Below are positions 26,736 through 37,210 of a DNA stretch of 64,000 nucleotides, piece by piece. Below the pieces are notes generated by a model. It worked only from the letters and a program-made list of their open reading frames with translations. It ran no database searches and was not told the DNA's origin. Both the position numbers and the translations under genes were made by a program. Each line of letters opens with the position of its first letter. Positions within the stretch are counted from its first letter, which is position 1. This DNA comes from Streptomyces sp. Tue6028 (GTDB lineage Bacteria > Actinomycetota > Actinomycetes > Streptomycetales > Streptomycetaceae). The stretch lies in contig NZ_MLCE01000006.1 in NCBI RefSeq assembly GCF_002300165.1, positions 232,165 through 296,164 of the forward strand, read 5' to 3'.

Positions 26736-28115
26736 GTGTCCACGATCGCCGGTGGTCGCGCCGCGCGGCGCCAGACCATGCGCCGAATCCGCCCACGCCG
26801 CTCGCCCGCCGTCCCCTTGCTCGTCGCCGTCTGGGCGGGTGCGGCAGGAGTCGTCTGGCTGTGGTGGAACAACACCCCGTCCATCGCGGACGACAACAGC
26901 AGGATCCTCAACGCGGGCCGGATCACCGGGCTGCTCGCCGGCTATCTGATGGCACTGGTGGTGCTCCAGATGGCGCGGGTGCCCGCCCTGGAGCGGCGGG
27001 TGGGCTCGGACCGGGTCGCCCGCTGGCACGCCATGAGCGGCAGGTACACGATCTGCCTGGTCCTCGCCCACCTCTTCCTGACGATGTGGGGCTACGCCCT
27101 GCAGTCCGGCAAGGGGCTCGGCGGGATCGTGCAGCAGACGGTCGACTCCGTCAACCAGCTGCCCGACATGGGCAAGGCGGCGATCGGCACGGGCCTGCTG
27201 GTGCTCATCGCGTTCATCTCGATCGGCGGTGTCCGCCGCCTGATCCCGTACGACACCTGGTACCACGTCCACCTGCTGACGTACGCGGCCGTGTTCCTGA
27301 CGTTCTGGCACCAGCTGTCCACCGGGAACGACTTCGCCGTCGAGCCGACCGCGAAGACCGTCTGGTACGGGCTGTACGGATCGGTGACCGCGCTCGTGCT
27401 CTGGTACCGGATCCTCGCGCCGATCCGCCTCAACCTGAAGCACCGGCTGCGGGTCGAGGCGGTGATCGAGGAGACGCCCGGGATCGTGTCGGTGCTGATC
27501 AGCGGCCGCAAGCTGCACCGGATGGGCGCGGAGGCGGGACAGTTCTTCCGCTGGCGCTTCCTGGCGCCCGGGATGCGGCTGAGTTCCCACCCGTACTCGC
27601 TGTCCGCGGCGCCCCGACCCACCATGCTGCGGATCACCGTGAAGGCGATCGGCGACCACAGCGAGGCGCTGCGCGACCTGGAGCCCGGCACCCGGGTGTG
27701 GGCCGAGGGCCCGTACGGGGCGCTGACGGCGTCCAGGCGCAGCCGCGGCAAGGTGCTCCTGGTGGCGGGCGGTGTCGGCATCACGCCGATGCGGGCGCTG
27801 TTCGAGACGCTGCCCGGCGCGTCCGGCGACCTGACGCTCCTGTACCGGGCCAACAGCACGCAGGACCTGGCCCTTTGGGACGAGCTGGCCGCCATCGCCA
27901 AGGAGCGCGGGGCCCGCCTGATGTACGCGGTGAACAGTCCCGAGGGTGAGCGTCCGGACATCTCGCCGGACAGCCTGCGCCGGAAACTGCCGGACATCGA
28001 GCGCCACGACGTGTTCCTGTGCGGGCCGCCCGGCTTCGCACAGCAGGTCTACGAAGCACTGCGCGGGGCGGGCGTTCCCGCCCGCCGCATCCATCACGAG
28101 TCGTTCGAGATGTGA
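26736..28115 (+). CDS. Membrane ferric-reductase-like FAD/NAD(P) oxidoreductase
   Basis: A 459-residue protein starting at GTG 26736, with GGAGGAAC just upstream. The N-terminal half has about six hydrophobic helices with His residues placed as in ferric reductase/NADPH oxidase haem-binding domains (RWHAMSGRYTICLVLAHLFL, WYHVHLLTYAAVFLTFWH). From about residue 225 comes a ferredoxin-reductase-type module: FRWRFLAPG, SSHPYSLSAAP (FAD-binding RxYSL/T variant), LLVAGGVGITPMRALFE (NAD(P) site) and DVFLCGPPGFAQQ. It should pass electrons from cytoplasmic NAD(P)H through haem to the outside. The next two genes, an FMN-binding protein and ApbE, supply a plausible acceptor. Confidence 0.92.
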   Translation: MSTIAGGRAARRQTMRRIRPRRSPAVPLLVAVWAGAAGVVWLWWNNTPSIADDNSRILNAGRITGLLAGYLMALVVLQMARVPALERRVGSDRVARWHAMSGRYTICLVLAHLFLTMWGYALQSGKGLGGIVQQTVDSVNQLPDMGKAAIGTGLLVLIAFISIGGVRRLIPYDTWYHVHLLTYAAVFLTFWHQLSTGNDFAVEPTAKTVWYGLYGSVTALVLWYRILAPIRLNLKHRLRVEAVIEETPGIVSVLISGRKLHRMGAEAGQFFRWRFLAPGMRLSSHPYSLSAAPRPTMLRITVKAIGDHSEALRDLEPGTRVWAEGPYGALTASRRSRGKVLLVAGGVGITPMRALFETLPGASGDLTLLYRANSTQDLALWDELAAIAKERGARLMYAVNSPEGERPDISPDSLRRKLPDIERHDVFLCGPPGFAQQVYEALRGAGVPARRIHHESFEM

Positions 28116-28134
28116 GCGACGGGAGTCAGGAGCG

Positions 28135-28923
28135 ATGAAGAAGAGCCACCCCATTCGGCGCGTCGTGCTCGCCACCGCCGCCACCGTGTCCGGGATCGTC
28201 CTGCTGCTGTCGCTGAAGCCCGCGTCCGACCCGGCGTCCGCGTCCGCGGCGGGCGGAGCGGCACCGCAGCAGAGCGCCGCGGCCCAGGAATCGCCCCAGG
28301 GAGGTGCCTCGGACGCACAGTCCGGCAGCGTCACCGGAGACGTGGTGAAGACGCAGTACGGGCCCGTCCAGGTCCGCATCACCATGAGCGGCGGGAAGAT
28401 CACCAAGGCCGAGGCCGTGCAGGCGCCGAGCGGCGGGACCAGCGACCAGAAGACCGAGCTGGCCGTGCCCAGGCTGAACCGGGCGACGGTGGCGGCACAG
28501 AGCGCGGACATCGACGCGGTCTCCGGAGCCACCTACACCAGCGGCGGCTACAAGCAGTCCCTCCAGTCCGCCCTGGACAAGGCGAAGACCGCGGGCGGCG
28601 GAGCGGCGTCCGCGCCGTCCTCCCCCGCGGGCGGCGGTGCGGCGGCGCAGGCCAAGACGGTCACCGGAGACGTGGCGAAGACCCAGTACGGGCCCGTCCA
28701 GGTCCGTATCACCGTGAGCGGCGGGAAGATCACCAAGTCGGAGGCCGTGCAGGCCCCGAGCGGCGGACGCAGCAGCGAGGTGACGAACGATGCCGTACCG
28801 AAGCTCGACCAGGAGGCCGTCGCCGCCGGCAGCGCGGACATCGACGCGGTCTCCGGAGCCACCTACACCAGCGGCGGCTACAAGGAGTCCCTCCAGTCCG
28901 CCCTGGACAAGGCCGGTGGCTGA
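28135..28923 (+). CDS. Exported protein with two FMN-binding domains
   Basis: A 262-residue protein with an N-terminal signal/anchor (RRVVLATAATVSGIVLLLSL). Two FMN_bind domains follow at about residues 66-150 and 176-262, each ending in the attachment-type motif DAVSGATYTSGGY, whose Thr is the expected site of covalent FMN linkage by ApbE. Ala/Gly/Ser-rich linkers separate them. The repeats are very similar in DNA (28330-28583 and 28660-28913, offset exactly 330). The apbE gene overlaps its 3' end. It probably works as an extracytoplasmic electron shuttle. Confidence 0.92.
   Translation: MKKSHPIRRVVLATAATVSGIVLLLSLKPASDPASASAAGGAAPQQSAAAQESPQGGASDAQSGSVTGDVVKTQYGPVQVRITMSGGKITKAEAVQAPSGGTSDQKTELAVPRLNRATVAAQSADIDAVSGATYTSGGYKQSLQSALDKAKTAGGGAASAPSSPAGGGAAAQAKTVTGDVAKTQYGPVQVRITVSGGKITKSEAVQAPSGGRSSEVTNDAVPKLDQEAVAAGSADIDAVSGATYTSGGYKESLQSALDKAGG
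28330..28583 (+). repeat. FMN-binding domain repeat, copy 1
   Basis: Encodes the first FMN_bind domain and is highly similar in DNA to 28660-28913. The last 80 bases, around SGATYTSGGY, are almost identical. Confidence 0.85.
28660..28913 (+). repeat. FMN-binding domain repeat, copy 2
   Basis: Second copy, 330 bases downstream of the first, in the same frame. Confidence 0.85.
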
Positions 28924-29704
28924 GCCGGCCGGGGCGCCGCCCGCGCTGCGCCACGCCGAGGAGGTCATGGGCACGGTCTTCTCCTTCGACGTTCGGGGAG
29001 GCGAGCCGCAGGCCGTGCGGACGGCACTGGAGGAGGCGGTCGCCGGACTCCACCGGGTGGACGAGGTGTTCAGCACCTACCGCGACGACAGCCAGATCAC
29101 CCGGCTCGTGCGCGGTGAGCTGAGCGTCGAGGAGTGCGACCCGGAGGTCGCCGAGGTGCTCGGCCTCGGCGCGGAGGCGGAGCGGCTGAGCGACGGCTGG
29201 TTCAGCACGACGTACGAGGGGCGGTTGGATCCGACGGGGATCGTCAAGGGCTGGGCCACCGAGCGTGCGGCGGAGCGTCTCGTCGCGGCCGGGGCGAGCG
29301 GGGTGAGTGTCAACGGCGGCGGGGACGTCCAGCTGTTCGGCGTTCCCGGGCCGCACCGCCCGTGGCGGGTCGGGGTGTCCGATCCGTTGCGTCCCGGGTC
29401 GCTCGCCGCGGTGGTCTCCGCGGCCGGCGCGGCCGAGCTGGCCGTGGCCACGTCCGGGACCGCCGAGCGCGGCGCCCACATCGTCGACCCGCGCACCGGC
29501 AAGTCCGCCGTCACCGATCTCGTCGCGGTGACCGTGGTGGGCCCCCGGCTCACCTGGGTGGACACCTGGGCCACGGCAGCCTTCGCGATGGGCTCGCGGC
29601 AGGCTCTGGACTGGCTGGAATCGCTCCCCGACGTCGAGGCGCTGCTCATCACGGCGGGCGACGAGGTCAGGTGCACGGGCGGTCTCGCCCACCGCCTGGG
29701 GTGA
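28916..29704 (+). CDS. apbE: FAD:protein FMN transferase
   Basis: A 262-residue ApbE-family flavinyltransferase that attaches FMN to a Thr in target proteins using FAD. I choose GTG 28916, which overlaps the previous stop codon; ATG 28967 would remove part of the conserved HAEEVMGTVFSFDV start. Motifs: DPTGIVKGWATERAAE, VNGGGDVQLFG, the GTAERGAHIVDPRTGKS flavin site and TWVDTWATAAFAMG with the Mg2+-binding Asp/Thr. The obvious client is the adjacent double FMN-binding protein. No clear signal peptide is present, so modification may occur before export, or the start is wrong. Confidence 0.92.
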   Translation: MAEPAGAPPALRHAEEVMGTVFSFDVRGGEPQAVRTALEEAVAGLHRVDEVFSTYRDDSQITRLVRGELSVEECDPEVAEVLGLGAEAERLSDGWFSTTYEGRLDPTGIVKGWATERAAERLVAAGASGVSVNGGGDVQLFGVPGPHRPWRVGVSDPLRPGSLAAVVSAAGAAELAVATSGTAERGAHIVDPRTGKSAVTDLVAVTVVGPRLTWVDTWATAAFAMGSRQALDWLESLPDVEALLITAGDEVRCTGGLAHRLG

Positions 29705-29779
29705 GCGGAAGAGCCCGCAGGCCGCGCGGACCGGCGCCGCGTGGGCGCCGACGGCCCCCGGCCGGGATCACGAACGCGG

Positions 29780-29823
29780 GAAGCGGAGGGACGCGCCCTG
29801 TCCGGGAGCGCCCCTCCGCTTCT
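29780..29823. terminator. Bidirectional terminator between apbE and argR
   Basis: The 15-base arms (29780-29794 and 29809-29823) pair with one mismatch. The hairpin lies between the convergent apbE and argR stop codons. Confidence 0.7.
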
Positions 29824-29829
29824 CACGGA

Positions 29830-30372
29830 TCAGTGCCCGTTGCCGTTCTGGGCCAGCCGCAGCAGGTGGTCGGCCAGTGCCTGACCGCCCGTGGGGTTGC
29901 GGCTGATCAGGAGCAGCGTGTCGTCACCGGCGATGGTGCCGAGGATGTCGTGCAGTTCGGCCTGGTCGATCGCCGAGGCCAGGAACTGTGCGGCCCCCGG
30001 CGGCGTGCGCAGGACCACGAGGTTCGCGGACGCCTCCGCGGAGATCAACAGCTCCGCGGACAGGCGCCGCATCCGCTCCTCCTTCGCCGACTCGCCCAGC
30101 GGGGCGCGCGGGGTGCGGAAACCGCCCTCGCTCGGCACCGCGTAGATGAGGTCGCCGTCGTTGTTGCGGATCTTCACCGCGTTCAGCTCGTCCAGGTCCC
30201 GGGAGAGCGTCGCCTGGGTGACACTCAGTCCGTCGTCGGCGAGAAGTTTCGCCAACTGGCTCTGGGATCGCACCGGTTGCCGGTTGAGGATGTCCACGAT
30301 CCGGCGGTGGCGTGCGGTGCGGGTCTGCGGCACGGCAGGCCCGACGGGCTCGTGGTCGTGCGCCTGACTCAT
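29830..30372 (-). CDS. argR: Arginine repressor
   Basis: A 180-residue hexameric repressor. The N-terminal winged helix is [20 protein letters not shown] with [15 protein letters not shown] as recognition helix. The C-terminal domain, with [16 protein letters not shown] and [14 protein letters not shown], binds arginine at the trimer interface. It is the last gene of argCJBDR, 17 bases after argD. The ARG boxes at 23908-23956 and 34703-34769 are its expected targets, so the operon is autoregulated. Confidence 0.97.
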   Translation of the reverse strand: MSQAHDHEPVGPAVPQTRTARHRRIVDILNRQPVRSQSQLAKLLADDGLSVTQATLSRDLDELNAVKIRNNDGDLIYAVPSEGGFRTPRAPLGESAKEERMRRLSAELLISAEASANLVVLRTPPGAAQFLASAIDQAELHDILGTIAGDDTLLLISRNPTGGQALADHLLRLAQNGNGH

Positions 30373-30389
30373 CGTCGTCGTCCCATTTC

Positions 30390-31589
30390 TCAGGATCCGT
30401 CCCCGTTGGCTGCGTCGAGGACGCCGGGAAGGGCCTGGAGAAACGCCTCCACCTCGTCGTCGCCGAGGTTCAGCGGTGGCATCAGCCGTACGACATCGGG
30501 GGCGGGCGCGTTCACCAGGAAACCGGCGTCCTGAGCCGCCTGCTGCACCTGGGGCGCGAGCGGCTCGGTGAGCACGATACCCAGGAGCAGCCCCGCACCC
30601 CGGACATGGTCGACCAACGGGTGGCCGAGGGACTCGATCGAGCCGCGCAGCTTCTCGCCCTGCCGCTTCACGTTGTCGAGCAGGCCCTCGCCCGCGATCG
30701 TGTCGAGCACGGCGAGCCCGGCGGCGCAGACGACCGGGTTGCCACCGAAGGTCGTGCCGTGGTGGCCGGGCTTGAGCAGGGCGGCGGCCCGGCCGAAGGC
30801 GACGGTGGCGCCCAGGGGCAGCCCGCCGCCGAGGCCCTTGGCGAGCGTGACGACGTCGGGCAGGACACCCTCGTGGGCCTGGTACTCGAACCAGTGGCCG
30901 GTCCGTCCGATGCCTGTCTGCACCTCGTCGAGGACGAGGAGGGCTCCGGTGGCGGCGGTGATGGCGCGGGCGGCCTTGAGGTAGCCGGCGGGCGGCACGA
31001 CGACGCCGTTCTCGCCCTGGACGGGCTCGATGATCACCAGCGCGGTGTCCTCGGTGACCGCTTCGGCGAGTGCCTGAGCGTCGCCGTACGGGACGTGCGT
31101 GACGTCGCCGGGCAGCGGCAGGAACGGCTCCTGCTTGGCCGACTGCCCGGTGAGCGCGAGGGCGCCCATGGTCCGGCCGTGGAAGCCGCCCGTGGTGGCG
31201 ACCATATGGGTGCGGCCGGTGAGCCGGCCGATCTTGAAGGCGCCCTCGTTGGCCTCGGCGCCCGAGTTGCAGAAGTAGACCTTTCCGTCGCGGCCGAAGA
31301 GCTGGAGGAGCCGTTCGGCGAGGGCGACGGGCGGTTCGGCGATGAACAGGTTGGAGACGTGTCCGAGGGAGGCGATCTGCCTGCCGACGGCCTCGACGAC
31401 CGCGGGGTGGGCGTGGCCGAGCGCGTTGACCGCGATGCCGCCGACGAAGTCGACGTACTGCTTGCCGTCGGCGTCCCAGAGCTTCGCGCCCGCGCCGCGC
31501 ACCAGGGGCAGCCGGGGGGTGCCGTAGTTGTCCATCAGCGCGCCCTGCCACCGCTGGGTGAGTTCGGCGTTCGTCGCGTTGCCGGTCAT
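30390..31589 (-). CDS. argD: Acetylornithine aminotransferase
   Basis: A 399-residue class III PLP enzyme that makes N-acetylornithine from the semialdehyde and glutamate. Motifs: [19 protein letters not shown] ([19 protein letters not shown]), [30 protein letters not shown] and the PLP Lys in [17 protein letters not shown]. The start ATG 31589 overlaps the argB stop codon by four bases. Confidence 0.97.
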   Translation of the reverse strand: MTGNATNAELTQRWQGALMDNYGTPRLPLVRGAGAKLWDADGKQYVDFVGGIAVNALGHAHPAVVEAVGRQIASLGHVSNLFIAEPPVALAERLLQLFGRDGKVYFCNSGAEANEGAFKIGRLTGRTHMVATTGGFHGRTMGALALTGQSAKQEPFLPLPGDVTHVPYGDAQALAEAVTEDTALVIIEPVQGENGVVVPPAGYLKAARAITAATGALLVLDEVQTGIGRTGHWFEYQAHEGVLPDVVTLAKGLGGGLPLGATVAFGRAAALLKPGHHGTTFGGNPVVCAAGLAVLDTIAGEGLLDNVKRQGEKLRGSIESLGHPLVDHVRGAGLLLGIVLTEPLAPQVQQAAQDAGFLVNAPAPDVVRLMPPLNLGDDEVEAFLQALPGVLDAANGDGS

Positions 31590-32490
31590 ACGGCGTCCCC
31601 CTCTGCGTCGGGCACGACCATCGTGCCGATGCCCTCGTCGGTGAAGATCTCCAGCAGGATCGAGTGCTGGACCCGGCCGTCGATGACGCGGGCCGTGGTG
31701 ACGCCGTTGCGGACGGCGTGCAGACAGCCCTGCATCTTCGGCACCATGCCGCTGGCCAGCTCGGGCAGCAGTTTCTCCAGCTGGGAGGCGGTGAGGCGGC
31801 TGATCACCTCGTCGCTGTCGGGCCAGTCCTCGTAGAGACCCTCGACGTCCGTGAGGACCATGAGGGTTTCGGCGCCAAGTGCCGCAGCGAGAGCCGCAGC
31901 CGCCGTATCAGCATTGACGTTGTAGACATGTCCGTCGTCCAGGGAGCGGGCGATCGAGGAGACGACCGGGATCCGGCCGTCGGCGAGCAGCGCCTCGATG
32001 GCACCGGTGTCGATGTCGGTGATCTCGCCGACCCGTCCGATGTCGACGCGTTCGCCGTCGATCTCGGGCCGGTGCTTGGTGGCGGTGATGGTGTGGGCGT
32101 CCTCGCCGGTCAGTCCGACCGCGAGCGGTCCGTGCTGGTTGAGCAGCCCGACGAGTTCGCGCTGCACCTGTCCGGCGAGCACCATCCGTACGACGTCCAT
32201 GGCGTCCTCGGTGGTGACGCGCAGGCCGGCCTTGAACTCGCTGACGATGCCGTGCCGGTCGAGGGCGGCGCTGATCTGCGGGCCGCCGCCGTGCACCACG
32301 ACGGGCTTGAGCCCCGCGTGCCGCAGGAAGACGACGTCCTGGGCGAAGGCGGCCTTCAGTTCGTCGTCGACCATGGCGTTGCCGCCGAACTTGATGACGA
32401 CGGTCTTGCCGTGGTGCCGGGTCAGCCAGGGCAGCGCCTCGATGAGGGTCTGCGCCTTGGGCAGGGCGGTGTGCTTCCGGGTCACGTTCG

Positions 32491-32494
<4 letters not shown>
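31586..32494 (-). CDS. argB: Acetylglutamate kinase
   Basis: A 302-residue amino-acid kinase that phosphorylates N-acetylglutamate, normally the arginine-feedback point. Motifs: [49 protein letters not shown] and the [14 protein letters not shown] nucleotide site. An N-terminal extension ([20 protein letters not shown]) corresponds to the helix that lets arginine-sensitive kinases form hexamers, so arginine feedback is likely. The ATG 32494 overlaps the argJ stop codon. Confidence 0.97.
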
Positions 32495-34769
<2,275 letters not shown>

Positions 34770-34884
34770 ATGCCCATGACAATCATCGGCCCAGAAGTCC
34801 GCGCCGCACTCGGGCACGGCGCGGGATGCGCTCGGACGACGGGACGGGGCGCGCGGGCGCCGCCGCCCCGTCGACGGCGACGGA

Positions 34885-35298
34885 TCAGGTACGCGAGTCG
34901 CCGGCTCCCGCGGCGCGGGCCGCCTGCTCCGCCTTCTTCTCCTTGATCCGGGCGGCCTCCTTGCGGACGTCCGCCTGCGTGGCGCGCTCGCGCCGCAGCC
35001 ACTCCGGGTCCTCCGCCTTCAGCGCCTCGATCTGCTCGGTGGTGAGCGCCTCGGTGACCCCGCCCCGGGCGAGACCGGCGATGGAGACGCCCAGCCGGGA
35101 CGCGACCACGGGCCGCGGGTGCGGGCCGTCACGGCGCAGGTCCCGCAGCCACTGCGGAGGGTCGGCCTGCAGCGCGCTCAGCTCGGCACGCGAGACGACA
35201 CCCTCCCGGAACTCGGCGGGGGTGGCCTCGAGGTACACACCCAGCTTCTTGGCCGCGGTGGCGGGCTTCATCGTCTGGGTGGTCTGGTGCGACGTCAT
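34885..35298 (-). CDS. DUF5997 family protein
   Basis: A 137-residue actinobacterial protein of unknown function. The opening TMKPATAAKKLGVYLEATPA is characteristic of the family. Two similar helical segments follow, each ending in a WLR motif (DPPQWLRDLRRDGPHPRP and DPEWLRRERATQADV). The C-terminus is a charged helix (KKAEQAARAAGAGDSRT). It is divergently transcribed from the LysR-like gene; the pair often appears together as far as I recall. Confidence 0.85.
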   Translation of the reverse strand: MTSHQTTQTMKPATAAKKLGVYLEATPAEFREGVVSRAELSALQADPPQWLRDLRRDGPHPRPVVASRLGVSIAGLARGGVTEALTTEQIEALKAEDPEWLRRERATQADVRKEAARIKEKKAEQAARAAGAGDSRT

Positions 35299-35383
35299 GC
35301 GTCAAGGGTAACGAGCGTGCGAGGCGCCGCCGACCAGGACCGCTGCCCGCCGCCTCGGCCCTCACGACCGGTAACCTGACGAG

Positions 35384-36190
35384 GTGACTGGCTCCGAAGC
35401 ACCCCCCTCGTTCCGGCTCGCCTACGTTCCGGGGGTCACACCCGCCAAGTGGGTGCGGATCTGGAACGAGCGGCTTCCCGACATCCCCCTGACCCTGGTC
35501 GCGGTGACCGCCGCCGAGGCGTTCGGGCTGCTGCGCGGCGGGGGCGCCGACGCGGGCCTCGTCCGTCTGCCGGTCGACCGGACCGACCTCAGTGCGATCC
35601 CCCTCTACACCGAGACCACGGTGGTCGTGGTCCCCAAGGACCACGTCGTGGCGGCCGTCGACGAGGTCACCACGGAGGATCTCGCCGACGACATCGTGCT
35701 GCACCCCCTTGACGACACCCTCGAATGGGAGCGTCTGCCGGGGAAGCCCGCCTTCGAGCGGCCGGCCACCACGGCGGACGCCGTCGAGCTGGTGGCGGCG
35801 GGCATCGGCGTCCTCGTCGTGCCGCAGTCGCTCGCCCGTCTCCACCACCGCAAGGACCTCACCTACCGGCCGGTCGCGGACGCGCCGGAGTCGCGCGTCG
35901 CCCTGTCCTGGCCCGCGGACGAGACCACCGACATGGTGGAGGACTTCATCGGGATCGTCCGCGGCCGCACCGTGAACAGCTCGCGCGGCCGCACTCCGGC
36001 CGCCGCCCGGCCGAAGGCCGAGCCCGCCGCCAAGACGTCGCCCAAGCGGTCCGGCAGCGGTGGCGGCACGCGGCAGAAGTCCGCGGGCGGCACGTCGGGC
36101 GGGCAGGGCCGGCGCGGCGGCGGCGCCAAGGGCGGGGCCGGCGGCGCGAAGGGCGGGGCACGGCGGGGCAAGCCGCGCCGCCGCTCCTGA
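35384..36190 (+). CDS. LysR-type substrate-binding domain protein lacking a DNA-binding domain
   Basis: A 268-residue protein starting at GTG 35384. Residues 10-195 match the periplasmic-binding-like effector domain of LysR regulators (FRLAYVPGVTPAKWVRIWNE, ELVAAGIGVLVVPQSLARLH). No winged helix precedes it, and the upstream region does not encode one in frame. The last 70 or so residues are a basic, Gly/Lys/Arg-rich disordered tail that could contact nucleic acid or a partner. It may sense a small molecule for a partner regulator, possibly the divergent DUF5997 protein. This is inference. Confidence 0.85.
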   Translation: MTGSEAPPSFRLAYVPGVTPAKWVRIWNERLPDIPLTLVAVTAAEAFGLLRGGGADAGLVRLPVDRTDLSAIPLYTETTVVVVPKDHVVAAVDEVTTEDLADDIVLHPLDDTLEWERLPGKPAFERPATTADAVELVAAGIGVLVVPQSLARLHHRKDLTYRPVADAPESRVALSWPADETTDMVEDFIGIVRGRTVNSSRGRTPAAARPKAEPAAKTSPKRSGSGGGTRQKSAGGTSGGQGRRGGGAKGGAGGAKGGARRGKPRRRS

Positions 36191-36246
36191 CCCGGGCGGT
36201 CGCGGAGAGGGGCCGCCGCTCCTGACCCGGGCGGTCGCGGAGAGGG
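36177..36246. repeat. Perfect 35-bp tandem duplication across a stop codon
   Basis: Copies 36177-36211 and 36212-36246 are identical. Each contains the C-terminal codons and TGA of the LysR-like gene, so the second copy is a non-coding relic of the gene's end. Confidence 0.9.
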
Positions 36247-36319
36247 GTGGTGCCGAGCACCCGCCCGCCCGACCCAAAAGCCTCGCGACCGGCCCGCCGG
36301 AAGTGATCGCCGACGGCGC

Positions 36320-36350
36320 TTGACCTGGAGCGCGCTCCAGGTTCTACGGT
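36320..36350 (+). promoter_or_regulatory. MerR-type promoter with 19-bp spacer and operator palindrome
   Basis: TTGACC (36320-36325) and TACGGT (36345-36350) are separated by 19 bases, the stretched spacing typical of MerR-activated promoters. A perfect 20-bp palindrome (36323-36342, acctggagcg mirrored) fills the spacer. Transcription would start at about the ATG of the regulator gene (36357), implying a leaderless mRNA. Confidence 0.85.
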
Positions 36351-36356
36351 CTTGTC

Positions 36357-36776
36357 ATGACCAGCGGACAGCCCCTCCCGGGCGGCCAGGAGCCGACGCT
36401 CACGATCTCCGAGGTCGTGGAGCGCACCGGCCTCTCGCACGACACGCTGCGGTACTACGAGAAGGCCGGCCTCATCGAACGGGTCGGCCGGACCACGGGG
36501 AACCAGCGGCGCTACGCGGCGGCCGACCTGGCCTGGCTGGAGTTCCTGATCCGGCTGCGCGGGACGGGCATGTCGATCGCGGACATGCAGCGGTTCGCCG
36601 AGCTGCGCTCGCGGGGCGGGGCCACCGTCCCCGAGCGGCTGGCGATGCTCCGCGCGCACCGCGCCGACCTCGCGGACCGGATGCGCGCGCTGCGCCGCAA
36701 CGCCGCCGCCCTCGACGACAAGATCGACCACTACGAACGGCTGCTCGACCAGCCGGGAACGGACGACGAGACATGA
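36357..36776 (+). CDS. MerR-family transcriptional regulator
   Basis: A 139-residue regulator. The winged helix-turn-helix is LTISEVVERTGLSHDTLRYY followed by EKAGLIERVGRTTGNQRRY; a long dimerisation helix follows (RLAMLRAHRADLADRMRALRRN and on to LDDKIDHYERLL). There is no Cys-based metal site. It resembles the small-molecule/oxidative-stress subgroup that usually controls a neighbouring enzyme gene. Its stop codon overlaps the start of the next gene (ATGA). The start codon has no Shine-Dalgarno and sits at the predicted transcription start. Confidence 0.93.
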   Translation: MTSGQPLPGGQEPTLTISEVVERTGLSHDTLRYYEKAGLIERVGRTTGNQRRYAAADLAWLEFLIRLRGTGMSIADMQRFAELRSRGGATVPERLAMLRAHRADLADRMRALRRNAAALDDKIDHYERLLDQPGTDDET

Positions 36777-37210
36777 GCGACGCCACCACCCGCGAAGAGC
36801 GTTTCGAGCACGGCATGGACGTCCTGAAGCGGGTCGACGGCGAGGTCGGGGAACGGGTCGTCGACTCGCTCTCCGACATCAGCCCCGAACTCGGCCACCA
36901 GATCGTCGCGTGGGCCTTCGGCGACATCTACGACCGGCCCGGACTCGTCGCGCGCGACCGCCAGTTGGTGACGCTCGGCATGCTCACCGCCCTCGGCGGC
37001 TGCGAGCCCCAGCTCGAAGTGCACGTCAACGCGTCGCTGAACGTGGGGCTTTCGCCCGAGCAGATCGTCGAGGCGATGCTGCACTCGGTGGTGTACTGCG
37101 GGATACCGAAGGCGATGAACGCGACGCTGGTCGCGAAGAAGGTGTTCGCCGAGCGTGGGCTGCTGCCCGTCGGACAGCAGCCCACGCCGGCCGCCGCTAC
37201 CTCTGCCTGA
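36773..37210 (+). CDS. Carboxymuconolactone decarboxylase family protein
   Basis: A 145-residue AhpD-fold protein. The core has RQLVTLGMLTALGGCEPQLE and VHVNASLNVGLSPEQIVEAM, with His in the CMD-typical position, but no CxxC pair, so it is nearer to 4-carboxymuconolactone decarboxylases than to AhpD peroxidase partners. It is translationally coupled to the MerR gene that probably controls it. Its 3' end overlaps the convergent arabinofuranosidase gene by 14 bases. Confidence 0.9.
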   Translation: MSDATTREERFEHGMDVLKRVDGEVGERVVDSLSDISPELGHQIVAWAFGDIYDRPGLVARDRQLVTLGMLTALGGCEPQLEVHVNASLNVGLSPEQIVEAMLHSVVYCGIPKAMNATLVAKKVFAERGLLPVGQQPTPAAATSA

